Origin: Spirochaetaceae bacterium
GTDB taxonomy: Bacteria > Spirochaetota > Spirochaetia > Treponematales > Rectinemataceae
Reading direction: 5' to 3'
Assembly: GCA_025355995.1 (NCBI GenBank)
Contig: JANXYQ010000018.1
Coordinates: 1 to 38,949, forward strand
DNA: 38,949 nucleotides
In this document: piece by piece, positions 16,454 to 25,276 of the stretch
How the letters are laid out: every line of letters starts with the position of its first letter
Position numbering within the stretch: position 1 is the first letter of the stretch
Notes under the pieces: model-generated
What the model was told of the DNA's origin: nothing
Database searches by the model: none
The model's input: only the letters and a program-made list of their open reading frames with translations
Made by a program: the position numbers and the translations under genes

Positions 16454-18376
16454 ATGATCCCCGTCGGAATGGAAAACGCGCGCGTCGAGGACGCCTTTTG
16501 GACCAGGTATATGGACGTAGTGCGCGACGTGATGATCCCCTATCAATGGGAGGTCATGAACGACCGCGTCGAAGGCGTGGAGAAGAGCCACGCGATCGCC
16601 AATTTCCGGATAGCGGCCGGGCGGGAAGAAGGCGAGTTCTACGGCTACCGCTTCCAGGACAGCGACGCCTACAAATGGCTGGAGGCGGTCGCCTATTCCC
16701 TGATGCGGACTCCCGATCCCGCCCTCGAGTCCCTCGCCGACTCCTTGATCGAGCTGGTCGGCGCCGCCCAGGGACCGGACGGCTACCTCAACACCTTCTT
16801 CACGATCAAGGATGCCGACAAGCGCTGGAGGAACGAGCGCGACAGCCACGAGCTCTACGTGGCCGGGCACCTTTACGAGGCCGCGGCCGCCTACTTCCGC
16901 GCCACCGGGAAGAGCGCCATCCTCGACATCGCGAGGCGCAACGCCGACCACGTGAGCTCGATCTACGGCAGGGAGGAAGGCAAGAGGCGCGGCTACCCGG
17001 GCCACCAGGTGACGGAGATGGCCCTCGTCTCGCTCTACGAGGCGACGGGGGAGACGCGCTTCCTCGACCTCGCCCGCTTCTTCGTCGACGAGCGCGGCGC
17101 GGAACCCAAGTACTTCGAGGTCGAAGCCGCCGCGCGGGGCCAGGAGGGCGACAAGGGCCGCTTCGGCGACCGGGCCTCCGAGTACCTGCAGGCCCATCTC
17201 CCGGCGAGGGAGCAGCGCGTGGCGGTCGGCCACGCCGTGCGCGCGGTCTACATGTATAGCGCGATGGCTGACCTCGCCGCGATCGACGGCGACGAGGGCC
17301 TCGCCGCCGCCTGCCGCGCCCTCTGGGAGGACGTCACGCGGCGGCAGATGTTCATCACCGGCGGCATCGGCCAGGAGGAATTCTGGGAAGGCTTCTCTCG
17401 AGACTACGACCTCCCCAACGACATGACCTACAACGAGACCTGCGCCTCGGTCGGCCTGGTATTCTGGGCGAGGCGCATGGCCGCCCTCGAGCTCAAGGGC
17501 GATTACTACGACGTCGCCGAGAAGGCCCTGTACAACGGCGTCCTCTCCGGCATGTCGCTCGACGGCAAGAGGTATTTCTACGTCAACCTCCTCGAGTCCG
17601 ACCCCAAGGAGATCGCCGCCCGCAGGGACACCGATTACGCGGCGCCCACCCGGCAAGGCTGGTTCGCCTGCGCCTGCTGCCCCCCGAACCTGGCGAGGCT
17701 CATCGCCTCGCTCGGCTCATACCAATTCTCGCGGGACGACGGAAGCATCGCGATCCACCTCTATTCCTCCGGAGAGGCGGCCATCGAGACGGCCGGTACC
17801 CGCGTCGCGATCGCGGTGGAGGGCGAATATCCCTGGAACGAGAGTATCCGAGTACGCGTGGATCCCGAGGCCGGGGCGACCTTCGCCCTGCGCGCGCGAG
17901 TGCCCGGCTGGTGCGAGTCCTTCGAGGCCTCGGTCGCGGGAGAGAGCTTCCGCGAGCTCAGGGACGGCTATCTCATCATCGACAGGGCCTGGGCGCGGGG
18001 CGACGTCGTCGAGCTCCTCCTCCGGATGCCGGTCAGGCGCATGCGCGCCCATCCCTCCGTAAGGGCCGATGCGGGCAAGGTGGCGCTTACCCGCGGTCCC
18101 GTCGTCTACTGCCTCGAGGAGAAGGACAACGGCCCCGAGCTGTGGGACATCGCCCTCGCGCGGGAGAGCGCCTTCGAGGCGCGCTTCGAGCCGGAGCTCC
18201 TCGGCGGCGTCGTCGCGATCTACTGCGACGGGACGAGGTCGACGGGCGACTGGGAGGGCAGGCTGTACGCGGAGGAGTCGCAGGAAAGAAGGCCGGTACG
18301 GCTGAAGGCCGTGCCCTACTTCGCCTGGGACAATCGAGGCCTGAACGCCATGGAAGTCTGGATCAACCAGCGCTGA
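16454..18376 (+). CDS. GH127 beta-L-arabinofuranosidase-like glycosidase (copy A)
   Basis: This is a 640-residue glycoside hydrolase of family 127 (DUF1680). The Zn-thiolate active site of HypBA1-type enzymes is complete. Glu328 and Cys330 lie in YNETCAS, Cys408 and Cys409 in FACACCPPN, and Glu312 lies 16 residues before Glu328, as for the acid/base Glu322 of HypBA1. Cys408 would be the nucleophile. There is no signal peptide, so the enzyme should act on imported oligosaccharides in the cytoplasm. Family members remove beta-L-arabinofuranose, typically from hydroxyproline-linked or other plant-derived arabinosides; some GH127 enzymes have other specificities. AAGGAG stands 8 bases before the ATG. 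It is last in the plus-strand operon and convergent with the serine-hydrolase gene 42 bases away. Confidence 0.93.
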   Translation: MIPVGMENARVEDAFWTRYMDVVRDVMIPYQWEVMNDRVEGVEKSHAIANFRIAAGREEGEFYGYRFQDSDAYKWLEAVAYSLMRTPDPALESLADSLIELVGAAQGPDGYLNTFFTIKDADKRWRNERDSHELYVAGHLYEAAAAYFRATGKSAILDIARRNADHVSSIYGREEGKRRGYPGHQVTEMALVSLYEATGETRFLDLARFFVDERGAEPKYFEVEAAARGQEGDKGRFGDRASEYLQAHLPAREQRVAVGHAVRAVYMYSAMADLAAIDGDEGLAAACRALWEDVTRRQMFITGGIGQEEFWEGFSRDYDLPNDMTYNETCASVGLVFWARRMAALELKGDYYDVAEKALYNGVLSGMSLDGKRYFYVNLLESDPKEIAARRDTDYAAPTRQGWFACACCPPNLARLIASLGSYQFSRDDGSIAIHLYSSGEAAIETAGTRVAIAVEGEYPWNESIRVRVDPEAGATFALRARVPGWCESFEASVAGESFRELRDGYLIIDRAWARGDVVELLLRMPVRRMRAHPSVRADAGKVALTRGPVVYCLEEKDNGPELWDIALARESAFEARFEPELLGGVVAIYCDGTRSTGDWEGRLYAEESQERRPVRLKAVPYFAWDNRGLNAMEVWINQR

Positions 18377-18418
18377 GGAAGATCCCCCTCGTCCCGAGCG
18401 GCGCCCATCCCGGCCGGA

Positions 18419-19474
18419 CTAGCGCGCGGCCGGGACGATGTAGAGCGAGAGCAGGGGGAATATCGCCTTGTGGCCGTGATCGGGCGTCGAGGCGGTCGTT
18501 ACAACGACGAGGTTTTTTTTCGGGATTACCAGGATGGTCTGCCCGTCGAGGCCCAGGGCCGCGAAGCCATCGACCGCCGGATAGACCCACCACAGGTATC
18601 CGTAGCCCAGCCCGTCGGGATTGCCGAAATCGGGAACCCGCGGGGCCGCCGCGACGTCGAGCCAAGCCCTCGAAACGATCCGCTTGCCGTCCCACTCCCC
18701 GCCCCGAAGGACAAGATAGCCCAGCTTCGCCATGTCGCGGGGAGTCAGCCTGAGCCCCCAGCCGCCTATGGAGATTCCATTACGGTCCTTTTGCCATTCG
18801 AAGCGCTTGATGCCGAGCGGCTCGAACAGGAAATTGCGGGCGAAGTCGGCGCTTTCCATCCCCGTGCTCCTGCGTATCAGCGAGGACAGTATATGGACGG
18901 CGCCCGAATCGTAATTGAAAACGGTGCCCGGTTTGGCGATTAGGGGCAGTCCCATCACGTAGGCGATCGGATCGGAGGCGGACATCATGGACCAATACGC
19001 CTGGTCGCCTTCGACCCATCCCAACCCCGAAGTCATGGTGAGGAGGTTCCCGATGGTGATCGATCTCTTCCGGGGATCGGGATTCCGGAACGAGTCATAG
19101 TTCAGGATATCCGTGAACGGGACATCGACGCTCGCGATCTGGCCCCTGTCGATTCCCATGCCGATCAAGGTCGAGACGACGCTCTTGGTCACGGAGTAGA
19201 GATCTGCCAACCGGTTCTTGTCGTAGCCCTGGAAGTAGTTTTCGCTGACGAGGTAGCCGTTCCGGACGATGAGAAGGCTATGGATGCCGGTATCGTTCTT
19301 TCGGATGATATCGAGGGCCTCCGCGACCTTGCCGGGATCGATTCCCTGCGCCTCGAGTGTCGAGGTCCGCCATGAGCGGGTAGGCCACTCGGATTCGCGC
19401 CCGGCGCAGGAGGCCAGGGCCGCCGCGGAAGCCGCCAAGAAGATGAACGAGAGAAAGCCGTTTGGAAACTTCAC
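18419..19474 (-). CDS. serine hydrolase lipoprotein, beta-lactamase/PBP4*-like family
   Basis: This is a 351-residue member of the serine beta-lactamase-like superfamily (Pfam Beta-lactamase). An N-terminal lipoprotein signal ends in the lipobox LASC, with Cys23 or so as the lipidated residue, so the enzyme should sit on the cell envelope. The catalytic SxxK is SVTK, the second motif is YDSG, and the third-motif position near the C-terminus reads LDGQ rather than KTG. Many such proteins are esterases or peptidases rather than beta-lactamases. The start is a GTG six bases after the chemoreceptor gene's stop, with no close ribosome site, so coupling is likely. As the last gene of the arabinan operon it might remove ester groups from plant polysaccharide; that is inference. 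Confidence 0.88.
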   Translation of the reverse strand: MKFPNGFLSFIFLAASAAALASCAGRESEWPTRSWRTSTLEAQGIDPGKVAEALDIIRKNDTGIHSLLIVRNGYLVSENYFQGYDKNRLADLYSVTKSVVSTLIGMGIDRGQIASVDVPFTDILNYDSFRNPDPRKRSITIGNLLTMTSGLGWVEGDQAYWSMMSASDPIAYVMGLPLIAKPGTVFNYDSGAVHILSSLIRRSTGMESADFARNFLFEPLGIKRFEWQKDRNGISIGGWGLRLTPRDMAKLGYLVLRGGEWDGKRIVSRAWLDVAAAPRVPDFGNPDGLGYGYLWWVYPAVDGFAALGLDGQTILVIPKKNLVVVTTASTPDHGHKAIFPLLSLYIVPAAR

Positions 19475-19479
19475 CGCGA

Positions 19480-21330
19480 TCAGGATAATCCCTCCTCATA
19501 GGCAGGGGAAGAGACCGATGCGCCGTCCGCCCGGGTCTTGTAGCCCGAGACGCTCGCGTGGAGCTCCTTGACGGATTCGGCGATAGTCCAGCTGAGGTCG
19601 CGCAGGTGCTGCATCGCGGCTCCGCTGTCCTTCGACCCCGCCTCGATCTCGCCGATGCCGCCCTTGATCTCCTGGCCCAGGCCCGTCACGGCCGCGGCCG
19701 CCTCGGAGGCGCTCCGGGAGCTCTCCAGGATCTCCCCCGACCGCGCCTTAGCCTCCCGCGAGTTGCCCGCGACCAGCTCGACGTCGCCGGCCACGCCCAT
19801 GGCCGCGGCCGACAGCTCGCGCAGGAGGCCCTGCAACTCCCCCATGCTCGACCTCGCCTCTCGCGTCATCTTCTCTATGCCGCGGAAATCCGCGTCGGTC
19901 TGGGAGCTCGCGCCCGAGACCTCCTCGATCTTCTTCGCCATGTGGCTGATCGTGTCCCCGATCAGCACGGAGTTCTCGTTGGTGGACTCCGCGAGCTTGC
20001 GTATCTCCTCGGCGACCACGGCGAAGCCTCGCCCGGCGTCGCCCGCGTGCGCCGCCTCTATCGCGGCGTTCATGGCGAGTATGTTGGTCTGCTCGGCGAC
20101 CGCGTTGATGATGTCGACGACGTCCTTGACCTTGCCGACGTCCTCCACGGTGCCGGCGATCGCCGCGTTCATCTGGGCGAGCCGCTCCAGCTCTACCGAG
20201 GCCAGCGCCTCGAGTCTCGTCGAATCCTCGCCCTGCCGGATCGCTATCGCGTCCGCCCTCGACGCGGCCTCCCTCATCTCGCCCGCCCGCCTGCTCGAGC
20301 GCGCCAGGGCCTCGCTCTGCGCCGCGAGCCGCTCGTCGAGGGCGCCGACGCTCAGCCCGATCGCCGTCGAGGCCTCGCTCGAAGAGTCCATGCGCGACAC
20401 CAGCTCATCGATCCGCGCCCGGATCGAGCCGATGTTGGCCGCGATCTGCTCTATGGAGGCAGCGGTTTCGCTGGACGCGGAGAGTATCTCCTCGCGCACG
20501 GCCGTCGCCCCCTCCGCCATCCCCGATACGCGGCCGATGAGGCCGGCGAAGTCCGAGATGGTGCCGTTGATCTCGGAGGCCAGGACCGAGAGCTCGTCCG
20601 TGCCGCCGAGTGTGACTTTCACTGAGAAGTCCCTCGCGTTCCAGGTCTCTATCGCCCTGCCGAAACTTCCCAGCGAGCTGGCGAAGGCCCTCACGAAGCT
20701 TATCAGCAGGATTCCCGTCGCGGCGCCGGCCCCGATCGAGAGGATTATGACGAGGAGCGAGAGGGAACGCTCCGTGGCTTCGGCCCTCCGGGACACCGAG
20801 AGGTTTATCTTGACGAGCGCGCCGTCGAGGTAGGTGTCGAGGGTCGTGACGAATAGGGGCAGGCGCTTATCGAGGGCGTAGGCATCGGCCGAGGAGTTGT
20901 CGAGGCTGAGATTGATCGCCCTCGTCGGGACGCCGGCGCTCGAAAGGGCGTCCCCGGCCTCGGCCACCGCCGAGGATTGCTGCTTCGCGAGCTCCCAGAC
21001 TTTCGCCAGGGCCTCGCGCAGCTTCGCGTCGTCGCCCGATCCGAGTGCCCGCGCGAGCGTCCTGTTCTGCGCGAAGGACTTGATGAGCGCGTCGGTGGAT
21101 TTGATGGAGGCCGCCCAGGCCGCGTAGCTTTCCCGGAAGTTGGTCGACGTGAGGAGCTCGTCGCTGAGGAAGCGCAGGCGGAATATCTCCTTGCCCAGGT
21201 TGGAAGAATCCAGCTTCAATTCCTGGAGGCCGCCATTCGCGCCTTTATAAATGAAGAACATCGAGACGCTCATCAACAATGCGGCCAGGGTCACGAATAG
21301 TAAAAGGGTCATTCTCCTGCGGATCTTCAT
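19480..21330 (-). CDS. methyl-accepting chemotaxis protein with helical sensor (MCP3)
   Basis: This is a 616-residue chemoreceptor of a different class from the two dCache receptors. It has TM1 ([20 protein letters not shown]), a mainly helical periplasmic domain of about 170 residues resembling a four-helix bundle, and TM2 ([20 protein letters not shown]). HAMP and the signalling coiled coil follow, with tip [21 protein letters not shown]. The C-terminus ([12 protein letters not shown]) has no CheR pentapeptide. The start is the ATG at 21330, preceded by TTGGAGG with good spacing; the upstream frame overlaps the GH127 gene and is not used. It lies in a glycan-utilisation operon, 44 bases after GH127 copy B and 5 bases before the lipoprotein gene. 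A role in sensing the same sugars or the loaded binding protein is plausible. Confidence 0.93.
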   Translation of the reverse strand: MKIRRRMTLLLFVTLAALLMSVSMFFIYKGANGGLQELKLDSSNLGKEIFRLRFLSDELLTSTNFRESYAAWAASIKSTDALIKSFAQNRTLARALGSGDDAKLREALAKVWELAKQQSSAVAEAGDALSSAGVPTRAINLSLDNSSADAYALDKRLPLFVTTLDTYLDGALVKINLSVSRRAEATERSLSLLVIILSIGAGAATGILLISFVRAFASSLGSFGRAIETWNARDFSVKVTLGGTDELSVLASEINGTISDFAGLIGRVSGMAEGATAVREEILSASSETAASIEQIAANIGSIRARIDELVSRMDSSSEASTAIGLSVGALDERLAAQSEALARSSRRAGEMREAASRADAIAIRQGEDSTRLEALASVELERLAQMNAAIAGTVEDVGKVKDVVDIINAVAEQTNILAMNAAIEAAHAGDAGRGFAVVAEEIRKLAESTNENSVLIGDTISHMAKKIEEVSGASSQTDADFRGIEKMTREARSSMGELQGLLRELSAAAMGVAGDVELVAGNSREAKARSGEILESSRSASEAAAAVTGLGQEIKGGIGEIEAGSKDSGAAMQHLRDLSWTIAESVKELHASVSGYKTRADGASVSSPAYEEGLS

Positions 21331-21374
21331 GCTCGCCTCCAAAAAATGGGAACCCAGGCGAGTTTTAAATATGG

Positions 21375-23402
21375 CTATTCCTTCGAACGCAACCAGACTC
21401 GCATTTCTCCGCCGGGGGCGCGGTTTCCCCATTGATGGTATGGAACGAGCTTTATGGCGGTAGGGGCGAGGCGGCTCTCGCCCGCGTCCTCGTAAGGCAT
21501 GGCGCTCGAGCGATGCGTATCCATGCTTCGCAGATCCTCGCGATACCCTTGGGCCTCGATCAGGACGGATCCGCCCATGAGCGAGGGATCGTATTCGGCC
21601 CGCAGCTCGCTCTTCCTATCGAGGACGAGGGCGTGGAGCCCTTCGCCGTTGTCCGTCGACTCGACGCAATAGACGAGGGGGCCCCTCTGCACCGCTAGCT
21701 TGCCGGCCAGCTCGGGTATCCTGCCATCGGCGCGGATGAGGCTGGGCTCCATCGCCAAGTCGAGCTCGACCCTGTCCCCGGGCTTCCAGTTCCTGCGGAT
21801 GGACAGGTATCCCTTGGATACGTCGGCGGTCTCGGCCCTGCGGCCGTTGATCGAGCAGGCGAAAGACCGGCACCAGCCGGGGATCCGGAGCTTGAGGGAG
21901 AACTCGACCTCCCTATCGGGGTCGACGAAGAGGGCGATGGAGCCCGACCAGGGATAATCGGTCCTCTGGGAAACGCGCAATCTCGTCCCCGAGACTTGCG
22001 TCTCCGATTCGCTCTCGGCGTAGTGATGAACCCAGAGCGCGTCTCCCCCGACGCCGTAGGCGTACGAAGCGATGGAGGCGACGAGGCGGGCGATGTTCGG
22101 CGGGCAGCAGGAGCAGCCGAACCATTGCACTCGCTGGCCCTTCACGTGCTCGTGGTCCTGGCGGCAATCGACCACCTCGGGGATGACCTCCAGGGGGTTC
22201 ACGTAGAAATAATGAGTGCCGTCCAAGGAGACGCCGCTCAGGGCTCCGTTGTAGACGACGCGCTCGAGGACGTCGGCGTAGCGCGAATCGCCCTCGACCT
22301 CGGTCATCCGTTTGGCCCAGTTGGCCAGGCCGATCGAGGCGCAGGTCTCGGAGTAGGCAGTGTCCGAGGGAAGGTCGTAATCGGCCGTGAAGCGCTCGCC
22401 GTGGGACTGAGAGCCTATCCCTCCGGTGATGTACATGCGTCGCGATACGGCGCTGTCCCAGAGCCCGCGAAGCGCCTTCAGCAGGGCCTCGTCGCCGGTC
22501 GCGGAGTACAGGTCGGCCATCGCCAAGTAGAGATAGACCGCGCGGACGGCATGGCCGGTCGCGTCCGGCTGGGAGCGAACGGGAGCGTGGTTCTGCATAT
22601 AGTCGCGCTCGAACCACTTGGTCTTCGGGATTTCGAAACCGTAGTAACCCGCCATCTCGGGCCATGGCGTCGAAGTAGACGCCCCCAGGGGCTTCTTGCC
22701 GTCGAAGGCCGCTGGGTCGCTGCCGCGCTGGTCGACGAAGAAGGCCGCGAGATCTCGGTACCGGGTCTCGCCGGTCGCCCCGTAGAGCCGGAACAGGGCC
22801 AGCTCGATTTCCGGATGGCCACAGACGCCGCGGATCTTGCCGGGCGCGGTCCCGAAGGCCCGGTCGATGCAGTCCGCGTAGCGGCGCGCCACTTCCAGGA
22901 GCTTGGATTTCCGTTTTTCCGCGTCAGGCGAAGCCCTAGCGTATGCGTCATGCGCGACGGCAGCCTCTATGAGGTGACCCGCGCAGTAAAGCTCGTGCCC
23001 CCATGCCAGGTCGGCCCAGCGATGCTCCGGCGCTGTGACGATAAAGTAGGTATTCACGTAGCCGTCGGGCCGTTGGGTTTTGGCGATGAGGCGGATAACC
23101 TCGTCGACCCGCCGCTCGAGCTCCGTATCGGGGTGGTGAGAGAGGCTGTAGCTCGCCGCCTCTAGCCACTTCGCCACGTCGCTGTCCTGGAAGACCGTGC
23201 CCATGAAGCGCCCGGACGCTTCGCCGGCGGCGATACGGAAATTTTCGATGGCGTGCGAAGGCACGGCGCCCGGCACCTCGTCGTTGAGCGCCAGCCACTG
23301 ATAGGGCAGCATCTCCTTCGCGACCATGTCGATCTTACGCGCCCAGAAGCCCCCCGTGATGCGGGCCTCGTCCAGCCCGAGTCCCCTGATACTAGTCATC
23401 AT
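21375..23402 (-). CDS. GH127 beta-L-arabinofuranosidase-like glycosidase (copy B)
   Basis: This is a 675-residue second GH127 enzyme, clearly diverged from copy A but with the same active-site layout. Glu336 is in SHGERF, Glu352 and Cys354 in YSETCAS, and Cys432 and Cys433 in GCSCCPPN. It has no signal peptide and is predicted cytoplasmic. Compared with copy A it has an insertion of roughly 24 residues before the conserved [11 protein letters not shown] helix, which may change substrate range. Two ATGs stand together at the start; AAGGATGAA precedes them. It follows two permease genes on the same strand and precedes the chemoreceptor gene, so it belongs to the minus-strand arabinan operon. 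Confidence 0.93.
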   Translation of the reverse strand: MMTSIRGLGLDEARITGGFWARKIDMVAKEMLPYQWLALNDEVPGAVPSHAIENFRIAAGEASGRFMGTVFQDSDVAKWLEAASYSLSHHPDTELERRVDEVIRLIAKTQRPDGYVNTYFIVTAPEHRWADLAWGHELYCAGHLIEAAVAHDAYARASPDAEKRKSKLLEVARRYADCIDRAFGTAPGKIRGVCGHPEIELALFRLYGATGETRYRDLAAFFVDQRGSDPAAFDGKKPLGASTSTPWPEMAGYYGFEIPKTKWFERDYMQNHAPVRSQPDATGHAVRAVYLYLAMADLYSATGDEALLKALRGLWDSAVSRRMYITGGIGSQSHGERFTADYDLPSDTAYSETCASIGLANWAKRMTEVEGDSRYADVLERVVYNGALSGVSLDGTHYFYVNPLEVIPEVVDCRQDHEHVKGQRVQWFGCSCCPPNIARLVASIASYAYGVGGDALWVHHYAESESETQVSGTRLRVSQRTDYPWSGSIALFVDPDREVEFSLKLRIPGWCRSFACSINGRRAETADVSKGYLSIRRNWKPGDRVELDLAMEPSLIRADGRIPELAGKLAVQRGPLVYCVESTDNGEGLHALVLDRKSELRAEYDPSLMGGSVLIEAQGYREDLRSMDTHRSSAMPYEDAGESRLAPTAIKLVPYHQWGNRAPGGEMRVWLRSKE

Positions 23403-23467
23403 TTCATCCTTGCCCCGCGCTCCGCGCGGTTATTTTATGTGCGGCCCGGGCAGCCGCCCCGCCCGAG

Positions 23468-24298
23468 TCAAGACTTGAGGCCCGAGAGCACGATGCCCTC
23501 GATGAAGTACTTCTGTCCGAAAAAATACAGCGCGACCGCGGGCGCCACGGACATCACGGAGGCGGCCATGATCGCCTTGTAGTCGGTGCCGAAGCCCGCC
23601 CGGAAATTCGCGAGCCCCTGGGCGATGGTATTCTGGTCGTTCCGGTTTATGTAGATGAGGGGCCCGAGCACGTCGTTCCAATAGAGTATGAAGGCGAACA
23701 GGCCGATCGAGATGAGGACGGGCTTGATCAACGGCAGGAGCACGCGGAAGAGGATGGTGGCGTGACCCGCACCGTCGATGTGGGCCGCCTCGTCGAGGTC
23801 CTTGGGGATGCCCATGAAGAATTGCCTGCTCAGGAAGATGTTGAAGGCGCCCCCGCCGAGGAAGGCGGGCACGATGAGCGGCACGTAGCCCGAGGGGAAG
23901 CCCAGGGCCACCCAGCCCTTGAAGATCGGGATGATGGTCACCGTGCCGGGCATGAGCATGGAGGCCAGGACCAGCGCGAAGATCGTCTTCTTGAAGGGGA
24001 AGTCGATCCGCGCGAGGGCGTAGGCGGCCATCGTGGACGTGAGAAGGATGCCGAAGACCGAGGGCAGGGTGATCGTCAGCGTGTTGACTAGGTACTTCCC
24101 AAAGGGGAAGAGCGTGAGGGCGTTCGGGTAGTTCTCGAACTTGAAGACCTTCGGGAAGAACACGGGGGGGTACGAGTAGATCTCGAGGTTGCCCATGAAG
24201 GAGGAGCGGAGCATCCAGTAGAAGGGGAAGACGCAGGCCAGCCCCATGAAGGCGACGACGAGCGAGAGCGGCAGGTTGGTTCGGTTCTGGGTATTCAT
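23468..24298 (-). CDS. ABC sugar transporter permease (MalG type), second system
   Basis: This is a 276-residue MalG-like permease with six predicted helices and the conserved periplasmic segment SSFMGNLEIYSYPPVFFPKV. Its ATPase-contact loop is DLDEAAHIDGAGHATILFRV and its C-terminus is KYFIEGIVLSGLKS. The ATG at 24298 lies 7 bases after the preceding permease stop and has GAGG about 6 bases upstream. The in-frame extension further upstream overlaps the other permease gene and is unlikely. It is related to, but distinct from, the plus-strand permease at 15556-16410, so the locus has two parallel importers. Confidence 0.94.
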   Translation of the reverse strand: MNTQNRTNLPLSLVVAFMGLACVFPFYWMLRSSFMGNLEIYSYPPVFFPKVFKFENYPNALTLFPFGKYLVNTLTITLPSVFGILLTSTMAAYALARIDFPFKKTIFALVLASMLMPGTVTIIPIFKGWVALGFPSGYVPLIVPAFLGGGAFNIFLSRQFFMGIPKDLDEAAHIDGAGHATILFRVLLPLIKPVLISIGLFAFILYWNDVLGPLIYINRNDQNTIAQGLANFRAGFGTDYKAIMAASVMSVAPAVALYFFGQKYFIEGIVLSGLKS

Positions 24299-24305
24299 GC
24301 TTTCC

Positions 24306-25187
24306 TCACTCGCCCTCGTAGAACATCCACTTGCGGGACGTGGCATAGGTGATCGCCGTCACGACCGCGATCAGCGCGAAGAATATGAGCGACACGGCCG
24401 CGGAGTAGCCGAAGCGGTTGTTCTGGAATCCCGTCCGGAAGATATAGTAGACCATGTAGAGGGTCGTCATGTTGGGCGCCCCGCGCGTGACCTGCGCCGG
24501 GACGAAGACCTGGAGGTTGGCCACGATGCTCGTGAGCACGTTGAAGAGGATGACCGGCGAGAGCAGAGGGAGGGTCACGTGGCGGAACTTGTGCCAGGCA
24601 TTGCCCCCGTCCATCTCCACCGCCTCGAGATAGGTCCTCGGGATGCCCTGCAGGCCCGCGAGGTAGATGACGATGAAGTTGCCGAAGCTCCAGATGGTCA
24701 TGAGCCCGAGGGCCGGCGTCGCGGTGAGCTCGTCCCCCATCCATTTGATCTTGTCGATGCCTACGAACCCGAGGACGTAGTTGATGACCCCGAAGTTGGC
24801 CTCGTACATCCACATCCAGACGATGACCGCTCCGATGCTGGGCACGATGAAGGGCAGGAAGAAGATGGAGCGGAACAGGCCGCGCCCGATGATCTTCTGG
24901 TTCAATAGGAGGGCCGCAAGGAAGGCGTAGACCGTCCCGATTATGACCGTGAACAAGGCGAAATAGATCGTGGACCTGGCCGAGGTCCCGAAGAACATGT
25001 CGTCGGTGAAGATCTCCTTGAAATTCTGGAGGCCTACGAAGACGGGCGCCTTCAGCGCGTTCCACTGCGTCAGGCTCATGCCCGCGACGCCGAGAAGGGG
25101 AACGAAGGTGTAGAGCACCAGCCCCAGGATGGCCGGCGCCAGGAATAGGTACGCCGCGACGGCGTTTTTGGTACTAGCTCTGCTCAT
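24306..25187 (-). CDS. ABC sugar transporter permease (MalF type), second system
   Basis: This is a 293-residue MalF/UgpA-like inner-membrane permease. The first helix is AAYLFLAPAILGLVLYTFVP. The family segment LTQWNALKAPVFVGLQNFKE leads into the core, and the EAA loop is YLEAVEMDGGNAWHKFRHVT. It forms the channel with the permease encoded directly downstream. The binding-protein gene is upstream, separated by a perfect 12-bp hairpin. No ATPase is encoded nearby. Confidence 0.94.
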   Translation of the reverse strand: MSRASTKNAVAAYLFLAPAILGLVLYTFVPLLGVAGMSLTQWNALKAPVFVGLQNFKEIFTDDMFFGTSARSTIYFALFTVIIGTVYAFLAALLLNQKIIGRGLFRSIFFLPFIVPSIGAVIVWMWMYEANFGVINYVLGFVGIDKIKWMGDELTATPALGLMTIWSFGNFIVIYLAGLQGIPRTYLEAVEMDGGNAWHKFRHVTLPLLSPVILFNVLTSIVANLQVFVPAQVTRGAPNMTTLYMVYYIFRTGFQNNRFGYSAAVSLIFFALIAVVTAITYATSRKWMFYEGE

Positions 25188-25232
25188 GTCTCGGCACCCT
25201 TGTATGCGGAATCATCGCGCGCGGCCATAGTT

Positions 25233-25260
25233 CCCCGGGCGGCCGGTCGGCCGCCCGGGG
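25233..25260 (-). repeat. perfect 12-bp hairpin between binding-protein and permease genes
   Basis: CCCCGGGCGGCC and GGCCGCCCGGGG are perfectly complementary around a 4-base loop. There is no T-run. Stable hairpins at this position in ABC operons protect the upstream binding-protein mRNA or partly stop transcription, which gives more binding protein than permease. Here that function is inferred from position. Confidence 0.75.
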
Positions 25261-25276
25261 AGGGGAATCGCCAGAC

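Noticed and set aside
18419-19474. Beta-lactamase resistance gene
   Set aside because: It has SxxK but lacks the KTG-type third motif and is a lipoprotein of the broad serine-hydrolase group, in a sugar operon.
16454-23402. The two GH127 genes as a recent inverted duplication
   Set aside because: The proteins differ throughout, including an insertion in copy B; only family-wide motifs are shared.
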